Shown one piece after another: positions 15,655 to 23,987 of a stretch of 64,000 bases of DNA; positions within the stretch are counted from its first letter, which is position 1, and every line of letters begins with the position of its first letter. The notes under the pieces were generated by a model. It was not told where the DNA came from, did not search any database, and worked only from the letters and a program-made list of their open reading frames with translations. The DNA lies in the NCBI RefSeq assembly GCF_013377785.1, contig NZ_JABXWT010000003.1, positions 116,958 to 180,957 of the forward strand, given 5' to 3'. The stretch is from Ruegeria haliotis. GTDB lineage: Bacteria > Pseudomonadota > Alphaproteobacteria > Rhodobacterales > Rhodobacteraceae. Both the position numbers and the translations under genes were made by a program.

Positions 15655-17355
15655 TTACTGAACCAGATAGGGTTTGCGAAAGGGTTTGGTCTGGGTGCCA
15701 AATACATCGTCGTCGGGAAAATCACCCATTAGATAAGGGTGCATCCCCTGATTCTTGAGGTTTTGCAGGAATTGCCCGAACCCGGACAGGTCAACCATGG
15801 TTGGCGCTTCGGTCAGGTGGCTGGAATGCCGCGTGCCGATCTCTTCAATCACCGCCTGTAAAGGCTCCATCGGGGATTCGATGAACTCTGCCAAGGACCA
15901 GCTGCGCATCCGTGCCTTGGTCCAGACCGAAGTCAGAACTTCGAGCTGTTTGGTTTCGATCCGTTGCAGGCGCGCGGCTTCATTCCGGATATCAGCGAAA
16001 TTCATGTTGGATCGAAACAGCGGAATCGCCCAGGCCCCGGTGATGATCGAGAGCTGCGCATTTTTGTCCCGCGCCAGAAACCAGTTGATCTCTTGCGTGT
16101 CGGTTGGTCCGAATTGAAAACATTGCCGTTCCCCGCGCGTGTTCCAGATCAGGTTCGACAGAAAGGCCGTCGGATTATAATCCCGCAGGGCCGCGCAATC
16201 GCTGAGCGCGCCATTGGTGATGGTCTCGCCCTGGGCAAATTCTGCCCGTTCGGGGCCAAACAGATGGCCGTGCACCTTGGCTCCGGTGGCGGAGGTCAAC
16301 CAGGTCTCAAAACCGTCGAATACTTCAGCAAAACCCTGAAACACGGAATAGGGCGACGAGGTCAGCCCGTTTTCGCTGCCGTGACGAGGAAAGCGGCTCT
16401 GCATGTACAGCCCGTCGCGCCCAAACTTCCGCCGCTCGACCGCCTTTGAGAATACCCTGTCGATCTTTCCCGGGTTGGGCTCGGCCGGTTTCATCGCCCC
16501 GGCCTGATCGGTCAGAAAAGACTGATACAACCGATCGGCCCGCCACCAGATTTTGCGGGCAACAAAGCAATCCGACCGCCGTAACAACTGCAAATGGTCA
16601 TCGTAAAAGATGTGCGGCCGACCCTGATAGTCGAACTTGGACAAGGTCAGCGACCGGCTTTCGATATGTGTCGAATACAGCCGCGCCAACGTTTGAAAGT
16701 AGCTTTCGTCGGGAATCCAGACGTGGCGAAAATACCGGTCATATGTCTTGCGTTTGGGGTCCTGCAGGATGGCCGACAAGGTCTGTCGGGTTAGGCACCA
16801 CCACTGGCTGCCCATATGGGGCATCACCCCCTCGGGAATCCGCCGACGGATACTCAGGGCACGCTGCAGTTTGACATGAGCGTCAAACAGCTTGCGCCGT
16901 TTGCGCCAGGAAAACGGGAACCGCAGGGTAAAGCGTTCATGATCCAAGCCGCCGATGGTCCAGCTGACATCGGCTGTGGTCGCGCTTTCGATGAAATCAA
17001 CACGGGGACGGTCTGAGAGATAGTCGATCAGTTCCTGAACCGGACGCAGCGGCAGGCAGGCCCCTGATGACAGGAACACGTGGCGGACATCTGGAAACGT
17101 CTCCAGCATCAGCTCGGACGCGGATTGCGAGGCTGCAACGACGCCCCACCCGCCCCAGTCGCAAGTGTGGCGGTCCGAAAACACGATCAGGGGATTGTCC
17201 GCGCAAGACGAGACAAATTTGGAGAAGACCTCGTTTGATACCTTGCGATCTACGTGGATCACTACTGGACATCCTGCGGCTGCCCAGTGCCGTGCAACCT
17301 GTTCAGCCCGGTCCAGTGCCGTATGTACCAACATGACAATGCCAAGGCTGCTCAT
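15655..17355 (-). CDS. GT14-type (core-2/I-branching) glycosyltransferase with long C-terminal extension
   Basis: The N-terminal 280 residues fit the Branch family of beta-1,6-N-acetylglucosaminyl- or xylosyltransferases: opening strand GIVMLVHTALDRAEQV, VVIHVDRKVS, FLSSGACLPLRPVQEL, and MGSQWWCLTR. The remaining roughly 280 residues form a separate region that I recall as often attached to this family in Rhodobacteraceae but for which I can give no function. The start ATG overlaps the stop of the upstream GT2 gene (ATGA at 17355-17352), so the two are co-translated. The sulfotransferase gene follows after 6 bp. It most likely adds a sugar branch to the surface glycan that the neighbours build. 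No signal peptide or membrane helix, so cytoplasmic. Confidence 0.85.
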   Translation of the reverse strand: MSSLGIVMLVHTALDRAEQVARHWAAAGCPVVIHVDRKVSNEVFSKFVSSCADNPLIVFSDRHTCDWGGWGVVAASQSASELMLETFPDVRHVFLSSGACLPLRPVQELIDYLSDRPRVDFIESATTADVSWTIGGLDHERFTLRFPFSWRKRRKLFDAHVKLQRALSIRRRIPEGVMPHMGSQWWCLTRQTLSAILQDPKRKTYDRYFRHVWIPDESYFQTLARLYSTHIESRSLTLSKFDYQGRPHIFYDDHLQLLRRSDCFVARKIWWRADRLYQSFLTDQAGAMKPAEPNPGKIDRVFSKAVERRKFGRDGLYMQSRFPRHGSENGLTSSPYSVFQGFAEVFDGFETWLTSATGAKVHGHLFGPERAEFAQGETITNGALSDCAALRDYNPTAFLSNLIWNTRGERQCFQFGPTDTQEINWFLARDKNAQLSIITGAWAIPLFRSNMNFADIRNEAARLQRIETKQLEVLTSVWTKARMRSWSLAEFIESPMEPLQAVIEEIGTRHSSHLTEAPTMVDLSGFGQFLQNLKNQGMHPYLMGDFPDDDVFGTQTKPFRKPYLVQ

Positions 17356-18374
17356 GCCCAGTTTCCTTTCGACATGAGACCCAGAATCTCAAGCTGCCGC
17401 CAATTGATATATGTCTCGGACCAATCGCACCAGAACACCGGATTTTCATCAAGGCGCTCGGCATAGGCCTTGTATTCACCCGATCCGCGATAGTGCTGGC
17501 CGCGCTTCATTTCCTCGCGCGCCTTGTCGCCCAGTGTGTTGATCAGCTTGGCGTGCAGCAACGCGCCGCTGGCTTTTTCACCGCCCCATTCGTCATAGAC
17601 CTGATTAAGACCCCGCGGCAGCAGCGAATGGGTCGAACTGACATAGACATACTTTCGATCCCACTTGACCAGCGGGATCTTGTTCAGTGCCGGGGCCTTT
17701 GACGGATTGTCCTGAAAGAACACGCGTGCACGGGGCCCGCCCTGAATCCAGAGGTTTTTGTAATCCGGGTTCTTGGTGATCATGTAGTTCCCGGCATCAA
17801 ACCAGCGCGCGATTTCGAACGGGTCTTGCCCTTCGTGATAGGGCTCGGCTTCAACAGGGCCTTGCGGGTACATGTCGATCAACATGGTGCCGAAACTGCG
17901 CACGGCGCACCCGTCCAGCCAATCGGCCAGGGCGCGGATCGGGCGGGTATCGCAAAACGGGTAGATGAAGAACTCGTCGGGATCGACGGTCAGAACCCAA
18001 TGCCCATTGGCGTATTTGCGCAGTATGTAGTTCGTCCAATCCAACCCGAATGAGGCCCGTTTGTAGCTGGTTTCTGTACGCCATACTGACACATCAGGCT
18101 GAGCCTTCAGAAACTCAAAACTGCCATCGTCGCTGTTGTTGTCGACGAACAGAAAGTGGTCAATGCCCAGTTTGCGATAATACTCCAGAAAATAAGGCAG
18201 GCGGATCTTTTCGTTCCGCACGACGCTCATCAACAGGATATCATCGCGGCGGATTGCAGCGGTATTGTTGCTGACCGGTTTCAATTCACGCCGTTTTTTC
18301 ACACAGCGCATGATACGGCGCTTGCGCCGCAATCTCATCCGATATGAATCCCATAGGCTCACGCGACTGCCCAA
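17352..18374 (-). CDS. Family 2 glycosyltransferase (first of two paralogues)
   Basis: A 340-residue GT-A enzyme of the GT2_4 type. A basic N-terminus (RLRRKRR) precedes DILLMSVVRNEKIRLPYFLE, LGIDHFLFVDNNSDDGS, and the metal-binding acidic motif TVDPDEFF near residue 140. NLWIQGGPRARVFF and NKIPLVKW are shared with the paralogue at 18510. Donor and acceptor sugars are unknown. The listed start is TTG at 18374; GTG at 18362 is the main alternative and both align with the basic N-terminus of the paralogue. The stop overlaps the next gene (ATGA). Two TATAAT-like boxes lie upstream inside the end of the paralogous gene. Confidence 0.9.
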   Translation of the reverse strand: MGSRVSLWDSYRMRLRRKRRIMRCVKKRRELKPVSNNTAAIRRDDILLMSVVRNEKIRLPYFLEYYRKLGIDHFLFVDNNSDDGSFEFLKAQPDVSVWRTETSYKRASFGLDWTNYILRKYANGHWVLTVDPDEFFIYPFCDTRPIRALADWLDGCAVRSFGTMLIDMYPQGPVEAEPYHEGQDPFEIARWFDAGNYMITKNPDYKNLWIQGGPRARVFFQDNPSKAPALNKIPLVKWDRKYVYVSSTHSLLPRGLNQVYDEWGGEKASGALLHAKLINTLGDKAREEMKRGQHYRGSGEYKAYAERLDENPVFWCDWSETYINWRQLEILGLMSKGNWA

Positions 18375-18502
18375 CCCTTGTTATGACGCGAGCGTTCCCC
18401 GGGCCGGATACGGCGTGAGTGGTGCCGGGGTCGTTCCACTTTATGCCATCTATGCATCTTTCGAGGCAATGGATTTAGAAACCGTTAGTGCTGAACGTGA
18501 CT

Positions 18503-18521
18503 ATTATATTCATGTATTATA
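18503..18521 (-). promoter_or_regulatory. AT-rich block with two TATAAT boxes, possible internal promoter
   Basis: On the minus strand TATAAT occurs at 18521-18516 and again at 18508-18503, about 130-145 bp upstream of the GT2 gene that starts near 18374. No convincing -35 element is seen at the right distance. It may start transcription of the GT2-GT14-sulfotransferase genes apart from galE. Confidence 0.3.
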
Positions 18522-19568
18522 CAATCCATCCCATCCTATGGCGTTCATTAACCCCAATTTCTGCAATTGTGCCCAACCTGCATACCGCGTGGACTGTGGG
18601 GTCCACATGTCTGGACGGTTAATTATCCCCTCATAATATGACCCGAATTGGTCAGGATCGTGAAAATGCTGGCGTCGTGTTTTCTCGATCTTCGATTTTT
18701 CGACAATTTCCGGCAGAAACTTGGTGTGAAGCAAAACACCCGAAGGCGCCGCGCCGCCTGGCCCGTCATAGGCGGTGTTCAGATACCGGGGCAGGGCAGA
18801 ATGACATGAGTTTACATAGGCATAGTGCCGCGACCATCGGACCAAAGGGATCTTGTTCAGGGTTGGCGATCGTTGCCGGATCTGAGCAAAGAACAGACGC
18901 TCACGTGCACCGCCCTGCACCCATAGATTGCCCACAGGGTGTTGCCGCTGTGCGCGGTACGGCTCAGCGTCGAACCAGTTCAAAACCTCGGTGGGGTCTG
19001 TGTCCGGATCATAGGATTGGGTGCCCAGCGGGCCCTTGGGGTAAAGGTCCAGCATCAGCGCACCAAAGCCCGCACTACCCTGTTGATCCAGCCAAGTGGT
19101 CAGATCCTGCAACGGGCGCGTGTCATGATGGGCATAGATCAACAACTCGTCCGCATCCACCATCAGGGACCAGTGACGGTGGCCATAGCGCATCTGCAGC
19201 CAGGTCAGCCAATCCAACCCATATCGGGACGCGCGGTAGCTGGCATGGGTTTGCCAAAGAGATACATCCGGCTGATCCAACAAATACTCGGTCGACCGGT
19301 CGTCACTGCCATTGTCCACGATCAGAAAATGGTCGACCCCCAATTGACGATAATGGCGGAAAAACCAGGGCAGGCGGGTGATCTCGTTGCGCAGCGTGGT
19401 GAAGGCCAATATGTCGCCACGTCGGATCTTGTCCGTTCGATCATTGAGAGATGTCAGTTGATGGCGACTGCGCAGAGATTGCCACAATAACCGGCGACGT
19501 TTCCAGCGAAGCCGGTACTTCTGCGCCCATCCAATTTGGGGGAGCATCTGTGCCGAACCGCTGATCAC
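18510..19568 (-). CDS. Family 2 glycosyltransferase (second paralogue)
   Basis: Paralogue of the protein at 17352: the same order of DILAFTTLRNEITRLPWFFR, LGVDHFLIVDNGSDDRS, metal motif MVDADELL, NLWVQGGARERLFF and NKIPLVRW. The pair clearly arose by duplication with considerable divergence. Start: an ATG at 19622 lies inside galE and is unlikely. GTG at 19568 has GAGGG 4 nt upstream, overlapping the galE stop, and is preferred; ATG at 19547 lacks a ribosome site. The gene follows galE with almost no gap and ends about 135 bp before the first paralogue. Sugar specificity is unknown. Confidence 0.88.
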   Translation of the reverse strand: MISGSAQMLPQIGWAQKYRLRWKRRRLLWQSLRSRHQLTSLNDRTDKIRRGDILAFTTLRNEITRLPWFFRHYRQLGVDHFLIVDNGSDDRSTEYLLDQPDVSLWQTHASYRASRYGLDWLTWLQMRYGHRHWSLMVDADELLIYAHHDTRPLQDLTTWLDQQGSAGFGALMLDLYPKGPLGTQSYDPDTDPTEVLNWFDAEPYRAQRQHPVGNLWVQGGARERLFFAQIRQRSPTLNKIPLVRWSRHYAYVNSCHSALPRYLNTAYDGPGGAAPSGVLLHTKFLPEIVEKSKIEKTRRQHFHDPDQFGSYYEGIINRPDMWTPQSTRYAGWAQLQKLGLMNAIGWDGLYNT

Positions 19569-19575
19569 CGGGCCC

Positions 19576-20559
19576 TCATTTCTCGTAATGGCCGTTCTGG
19601 TGCCAGCGCCAGGCATCAGCAATCATCGTCTCTAACGTTGATCTTTTTGGCTTCCAGCCCAATTCGGTTTCGGCCCGGACCGAGCCGGAAACCAGTTTGG
19701 TGCAATCTCCGGCGCGCCGTGACCCAACCGTGTAAGGGACAGGGCGGTTGGTGACGGATTTGGATTGTTCGATCACCTCCAGAACCGAGAACCCCGATCC
19801 TGTACCAAGGTTGAACACCCGGCTTTCCTTGCCCTGTTCCAGCCAGTCCAACCCAAGAACATGCGCGTCCACCAGATCGCAGACATGCACATAGTCACGA
19901 ATGCAGGTGCCATCCGGCGTGTCATAGTCCGTGCCAAAGATCGTCAGACCATCTCGCTTGCCGTCAATCGCATCCAGCATCAGCGGCACAAGATGGGTTT
20001 CCGGGCGGTGGAATTCGCCGACCTCGCCATCGGGATCAGCACCCGCGACGTTGAAATAGCGGTAGATGACGTGGCGCAGGTCATGTGACGCCTGAAAGTC
20101 CCGCAGGATATCTTCGATCGCGCGTTTCGAGGCGCCATAGGCGTTCAGCGGATGCTGAGACGTGTTTTCGTCCAATACCACATTGTCGTGCTCGCCATAG
20201 GTGGCGCAGGTGGACGAGAACACGAAATCCAGACACCCCGCCGCAACCGCAGCTTCAATCAAGGTCAGCGATCCGGTCACATTGTTCGACCAATACCGCC
20301 CCGGTTCGCGCATCGCCTCACCCACCTGGCTGAGGGCCGCGAAATGCATTACGGCTGCCGGTTGGTGCTTGGTAAAAACCTCATCCAGCCGCGCCCGGTC
20401 CAGCAGATCACCCTGCTCAAACGGGCCGAACTTGACCGCATCCTGCCAGCCAGTGACCAGATTGTCATAGGTCACCGGGGTATAACCCGCACGCGACAAT
20501 GCCTTGCAGGCGTGTGATCCGATATAGCCGGCGCCACCGGTGACGAGAATGGTTTTCAT
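19576..20559 (-). CDS. galE: UDP-glucose 4-epimerase
   Basis: Interconverts UDP-glucose and UDP-galactose (or the N-acetyl forms) with tightly bound NAD, supplying galactose-type donors. Extended SDR enzyme of 327 residues: N-terminal TGGAGYIGSH dinucleotide loop, catalytic YGASK Tyr/Lys pair near residue 148, FSSTCATYG with the catalytic Ser/Thr, and YFNVAGADPDGEVGE. It belongs to the glycan run on the minus strand, 70 bp downstream of kdsB, and its stop codon is immediately followed by the ribosome site of the GT2 gene. Position suggests a dedicated sugar supply for the surface polysaccharide, though it may also serve general metabolism. Confidence 0.95.
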   Translation of the reverse strand: MKTILVTGGAGYIGSHACKALSRAGYTPVTYDNLVTGWQDAVKFGPFEQGDLLDRARLDEVFTKHQPAAVMHFAALSQVGEAMREPGRYWSNNVTGSLTLIEAAVAAGCLDFVFSSTCATYGEHDNVVLDENTSQHPLNAYGASKRAIEDILRDFQASHDLRHVIYRYFNVAGADPDGEVGEFHRPETHLVPLMLDAIDGKRDGLTIFGTDYDTPDGTCIRDYVHVCDLVDAHVLGLDWLEQGKESRVFNLGTGSGFSVLEVIEQSKSVTNRPVPYTVGSRRAGDCTKLVSGSVRAETELGWKPKRSTLETMIADAWRWHQNGHYEK

Positions 20560-20629
20560 GAGTATTCCATTGTGCCCGAGTTGAGCGTTAATACGCCACC
20601 GCTATCACGGGCGTCATGGGGAAAAATGG

Positions 20630-21430
20630 TCAATCCAACCCCATAGCGGCCATCATCTCTTCGATTTTTGGCACATCTTGAGGGTTGTTAAGTTCCCAGA
20701 ACTGACGGCCCTTGGCCTCAACCTCGACGCACAGAACCTTGCGGTCATTTTCCATGAACCGCAGCTGTTCCAGTCCTTCCAGCTGCTCCAGCGGTCCGGC
20801 AGGCCAGCCGGGGTAGGCGGCCAGCGCGTCGGGCCGATAGGCATAGACGCCGACATGGTGAAAGACCGGGGTTGGTTCTGCGCCCGCATACGTCTGCGCA
20901 GTAAACGGAACCACCTCTTTCGAGAAATACATCGCGCTGTGATCGCTTGCAAAAACGGCGGTCGTGCCACCGACACGGTCATGTTTGCGGTCGTTCAGCA
21001 GGCTGTTCAGCGCATCGCCATCACACCGCAGAACTGGCGTGGCCACACCCGCATCAGGGGCTGCCCGCAGGCCCGAGATCAGATCTTCGACAAACCAATG
21101 CGGTGTCAGCGGGGCATCGCCCTGCAAATTCACAACAATCTCGAACCCGCCACCCAAGACTTCATGCGCCTCGGTGCAGCGTTCGGTGCCGTTGCCGCAA
21201 CTTTCCGAGGTCATCACGACCTCGGCCCCAAAGCTTTCGGCCACGTCGCGGATGCGGTCGTCGTCGGTGGCGACGACAACCTTGTCCACGCCACGGACGG
21301 AACACGCGGCACGCCAGGACCGTTCGATCAGCGTTGTTGCCGTCCCGTTTGCGCCGGTCAAAGCCACCAATGGCTTGCCGGGATAGCGGGTCGACGCATA
21401 GCGAGCGGGAATTGCGATCAGAACGGACAT
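20630..21430 (-). CDS. kdsB: 3-deoxy-manno-octulosonate cytidylyltransferase (CMP-Kdo synthetase)
   Basis: Activates Kdo with CTP to CMP-Kdo for the lipid A core or for the Kdo linker of capsules (where it is called KpsU). The nucleotidyltransferase start IPARYASTRYPGKPL with the Arg and Lys of the CTP site is complete, followed by VVATDDDRI and VNLQGDAPL. Length 266, near the family norm. The start codon overlaps the cysQ stop by one base (TGATG at 21432-21428), so the two are coupled. Being next to cysQ and a KpsM-like exporter, it may be the capsule copy; finding a second kdsB elsewhere in the genome would support that. Confidence 0.94.
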   Translation of the reverse strand: MSVLIAIPARYASTRYPGKPLVALTGANGTATTLIERSWRAACSVRGVDKVVVATDDDRIRDVAESFGAEVVMTSESCGNGTERCTEAHEVLGGGFEIVVNLQGDAPLTPHWFVEDLISGLRAAPDAGVATPVLRCDGDALNSLLNDRKHDRVGGTTAVFASDHSAMYFSKEVVPFTAQTYAGAEPTPVFHHVGVYAYRPDALAAYPGWPAGPLEQLEGLEQLRFMENDRKVLCVEVEAKGRQFWELNNPQDVPKIEEMMAAMGLD

Positions 21431-22227
21431 CAGGCCTCCTTCAGGTCAACACCCGGAGCGTATGCGATGAAGAACGGGTTTGCATAGCCGTCCTTGCCGT
21501 AGGTCAGTGGGGAATGGTCGTCAAAACGTACAACTTTGCCGCCTGCGCCCGCTAGCACGGCGTGCCCGGCGGCGGTGTCCCACTCCATCGTGCGACCCAC
21601 GCGTGGATAGATGTCAGCCTCGCCCGTGGCGACCAGACAGAACTTGAGCGAGGAGCCAGCGCTTTTGCTGTCGCGCACCCGATACTTGTTGATGTAATCG
21701 TCGGTGGCCTGATCGCGGTGTGACTTGGAGGCCACGATCAAAAGCGCGGAGTTGTCCGGATCAGACACTGAAATTGGCGCAACCGGTCCCGGCTGATCCT
21801 TGTCCAATGCGCCGGTTTCCTCGACGGCCTGACCATCGGCCTGCGTATAGAACATGCGACCACGCGCGGGCGCGTAAACAACGCCTCGGGTCGGAACACC
21901 GTTTTCAACCAGCGCGATATTCACCGTGAAATCGCCGCGCCGGTTGATGAATTCCTTGGTGCCGTCCAGCGGATCGACGATCAGGAACGTTTCACCCTTT
22001 TTGGAATGCGAGGCCGCCTGTTCTTCGGTCACCAGCAGAATGTCCGGAAACGCCTGCCGCAGTCCGGCCGAGATCAGGGCATCTGCCGCTTCATCCGCTT
22101 CGGTTACCGGGCTGGAATCGGATTTGACTTTGACGTCAAAATCATCCGCCTCGTAGATCTCCATGATCTTGTCGCCCGCATCCAGGGCCAGACGTCGGAT
22201 GACGGGAATAAGGGCGTCATAGGTCAC
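21430..22227 (-). CDS. cysQ: 3'(2'),5'-bisphosphate nucleotidase
   Basis: Hydrolyses PAP (and PAPS) to AMP (or APS) and phosphate; PAP is what sulfotransferases leave behind and it inhibits them. A magnesium- and lithium-sensitive FIG-fold enzyme: VTEADEAAD, the metal cluster VDPLDGTKEF, and EWDTAAGHAVLAGAGG at the C-terminal side are all present. The earliest ATG (22311) runs into the divergent permease promoter; GTG at 22227 has GGAG 7 nt upstream and begins the protein at TYDALIPVIRR, as in homologues, so it is chosen (265 residues). It shares a strand-run with the sulfotransferase at 14215, which makes functional sense. It overlaps kdsB by one base. Confidence 0.94.
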   Translation of the reverse strand: MTYDALIPVIRRLALDAGDKIMEIYEADDFDVKVKSDSSPVTEADEAADALISAGLRQAFPDILLVTEEQAASHSKKGETFLIVDPLDGTKEFINRRGDFTVNIALVENGVPTRGVVYAPARGRMFYTQADGQAVEETGALDKDQPGPVAPISVSDPDNSALLIVASKSHRDQATDDYINKYRVRDSKSAGSSLKFCLVATGEADIYPRVGRTMEWDTAAGHAVLAGAGGKVVRFDDHSPLTYGKDGYANPFFIAYAPGVDLKEA

Positions 22228-22349
22228 AAAATTGCTCCGTTCGTGTGGTTTGTTGATCCAAACTCCTGACGGACTTATGATGTGCCGGTTACCGAACGGC
22301 AAGATATTCATGCCAGATTAAGGGCAGCAAAGCAGGAAAGACCCTTCGA

Positions 22350-23174
22350 GTGTTCTATTTCAAGCGAAACCAAACGCTGTTGGGCGGCGCATTCACCACG
22401 GTGGAGCTGGTGTTTCATGCCGTGGTGCGCAATGTGCGTTCGCAACATTCGAACGCGATCTTCGCGATCCTGATCAATATTTTGCAGATCATTGTCATGG
22501 CGAGCGTGTTTTATCTGATCATGACGTTGATGGGCGCGGGAGGGGTAAGCAGAATACGCGGTGAATTCATCCTGTATGTGTTGTCCGGCGTTTTCCTGTT
22601 CCTGACGCATGTGAAATCGGTTGCGTCGGTCTCTGGTGTTGGTGCTGGCAACAATCCGATGATGCTGCACTCGCCGATGAACATGATGGTCATGCTGCTG
22701 GCCACGGCCTTTGGTGCCTTCTACATACAGTTGATGTCGCTTCTCGTGATCCTGTTTTTGTACAGTGTGCTGGTGACGCCGCTTGAAATTCAGGATCCGG
22801 GCAGTGCCTTTGCGATGCTGGTACTGGCCTGGTTCACGGGATGTGCCGTCGGATTGATCTTCATGGCTCTGAGACCTTGGCTTCCAACCACTGTGCAGAT
22901 GCTGAGCAATATTTACCGCCGGTTGAATATGATCTTTTCCGGAAAGATGTTCATAGCCAACGCGCTGGGCGGGTTCATGTTGACACTATTTGCCTGGAAC
23001 CCGCTGTTTCACATTATCGATCAGTGCAGAGGTTACGTATTTCGCAATTATTTCCCCCGAAACACCAGTTGGGAATATGCGCTTTGGGTTGGCATTGCCC
23101 TGTTGATGATTGGTCTGCTCGGGGTGTTTTTCACCCGTAAACATGTGTCTCAGAGTTGGAGCGCGCGCCGCTAG
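22350..23174 (+). CDS. ABC-2 type polysaccharide export permease (KpsM-like)
   Basis: Inner-membrane permease of 274 residues with six hydrophobic segments (about 45-65, 78-97, 110-150, 155-175, 200-225 and 243-263). The order and the short cytoplasmic N-terminus fit the ABC-2 family used for capsule or O-antigen export. No ATPase partner (KpsT) and no KpsE/D genes are in the window, so they must be elsewhere. Start is GTG at 22350, with AGGAAAG about 9 nt upstream. The gene is divergent from cysQ and overlaps the convergent alkB by 4 bp. Export of the sulfated glycan made by the neighbouring genes is the natural guess. Confidence 0.82.
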   Translation: MFYFKRNQTLLGGAFTTVELVFHAVVRNVRSQHSNAIFAILINILQIIVMASVFYLIMTLMGAGGVSRIRGEFILYVLSGVFLFLTHVKSVASVSGVGAGNNPMMLHSPMNMMVMLLATAFGAFYIQLMSLLVILFLYSVLVTPLEIQDPGSAFAMLVLAWFTGCAVGLIFMALRPWLPTTVQMLSNIYRRLNMIFSGKMFIANALGGFMLTLFAWNPLFHIIDQCRGYVFRNYFPRNTSWEYALWVGIALLMIGLLGVFFTRKHVSQSWSARR

Positions 23175-23773
23175 TGCGCCACCCGCAGTGTCAGGTTAAT
23201 TCTTCCGCCCTTTGGCAGCAGCCGCGAAGATCCATGCCGGATTCGATCCACGCCGTGATAGGTCAAACGCGCGGGCCCACCCATGATGACAACGTCGCCG
23301 GAACTCAGCCAGACAGATTCGGTCTTGCCGCCACGCGTCGGGTTGCCGATCCGGAACAGGGCATCGTCGCCCAGTGAAACAGACAGGACCGGCCAGGAGA
23401 AATCCGCTTCGTCCTTGTCCTGATGCAAACCCATTTTTGCACCTTCACCATAGTAATTGATCAAACAGCAATCGGGATCGCGCGCGGTTGAAACCAGATC
23501 TTGCCAGATATCAAGGATAGGCTCGGGGATGGCGGGCCAATCTGCGCCCTTGGGATGCTGGCCCTGATACCGATACCCCGCCTTATCGGTGACCCAACCC
23601 AACGGTCCGGCCGAGGTCATACGCACAGACATTTCTTTGCCAGACGGTGTGACCGGCCGAAACAAGGGCGCCGCTTTCAGAATCGGGCGCAACACCTCGA
23701 TCAGCTGCGTTTGGGCGGCGGTATTCAGGTATCCTTTTCTGATATCGAAATCCCGTAAAAGCAGTCGCGCCAT
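23171..23773 (-). CDS. alkB: AlkB-type 2-oxoglutarate/Fe(II) dioxygenase
   Basis: Repairs 1-methyladenine and 3-methylcytosine in DNA or RNA by oxidative demethylation. The Fe(II) ligands are the H-x-D of GLHQDKDE and the distal His in LTYHGVDRI; the 2-oxoglutarate arginines are in the C-terminal RINLTLR. YYGEGAKMGLH and SLGDDALFRIG are characteristic. Length 200, as expected for the compact E. coli-type protein. The ATG at 23773 has no clear ribosome site. It is divergent from dnaK, with about 214 bp between starts, and overlaps the convergent KpsM-like gene at its end. No Ada-type regulator is seen nearby. Confidence 0.94.
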   Translation of the reverse strand: MARLLLRDFDIRKGYLNTAAQTQLIEVLRPILKAAPLFRPVTPSGKEMSVRMTSAGPLGWVTDKAGYRYQGQHPKGADWPAIPEPILDIWQDLVSTARDPDCCLINYYGEGAKMGLHQDKDEADFSWPVLSVSLGDDALFRIGNPTRGGKTESVWLSSGDVVIMGGPARLTYHGVDRIRHGSSRLLPKGGRINLTLRVAH

Positions 23774-23847
23774 TCAAGAAACCCCATTCCTTTCCAAATC
23801 CTTGCCAAAAAAGGTCTCAGATTCCTGAAAACCTGCGTTTTACACCG

Positions 23848-23876
23848 CTTGCAGGCCTCAGGTCTCGCCCTTATAT
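23848..23876 (+). promoter_or_regulatory. Heat-shock (RpoH-type) promoter for dnaK
   Basis: CTTGCA at 23848-23853 and CCCTTATAT at 23868-23876, 14 bp apart, match the sigma-32 pattern (CTTG... and CCCCATnT) of alphaproteobacterial heat-shock genes. Transcription would start near 23883, leaving about 105 nt of untranslated leader before dnaK. Confidence 0.6.
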
Positions 23877-23987
23877 ACGCCGGGACGCGCGATGGTGTAG
23901 GGCTGTTGCGCATATCAGATCGGGGTCGGGATGCCGTAGCGGGTTCAGGCCTCGGGACATCGCCTTGAAGAGAAAGGGATCGAACAT

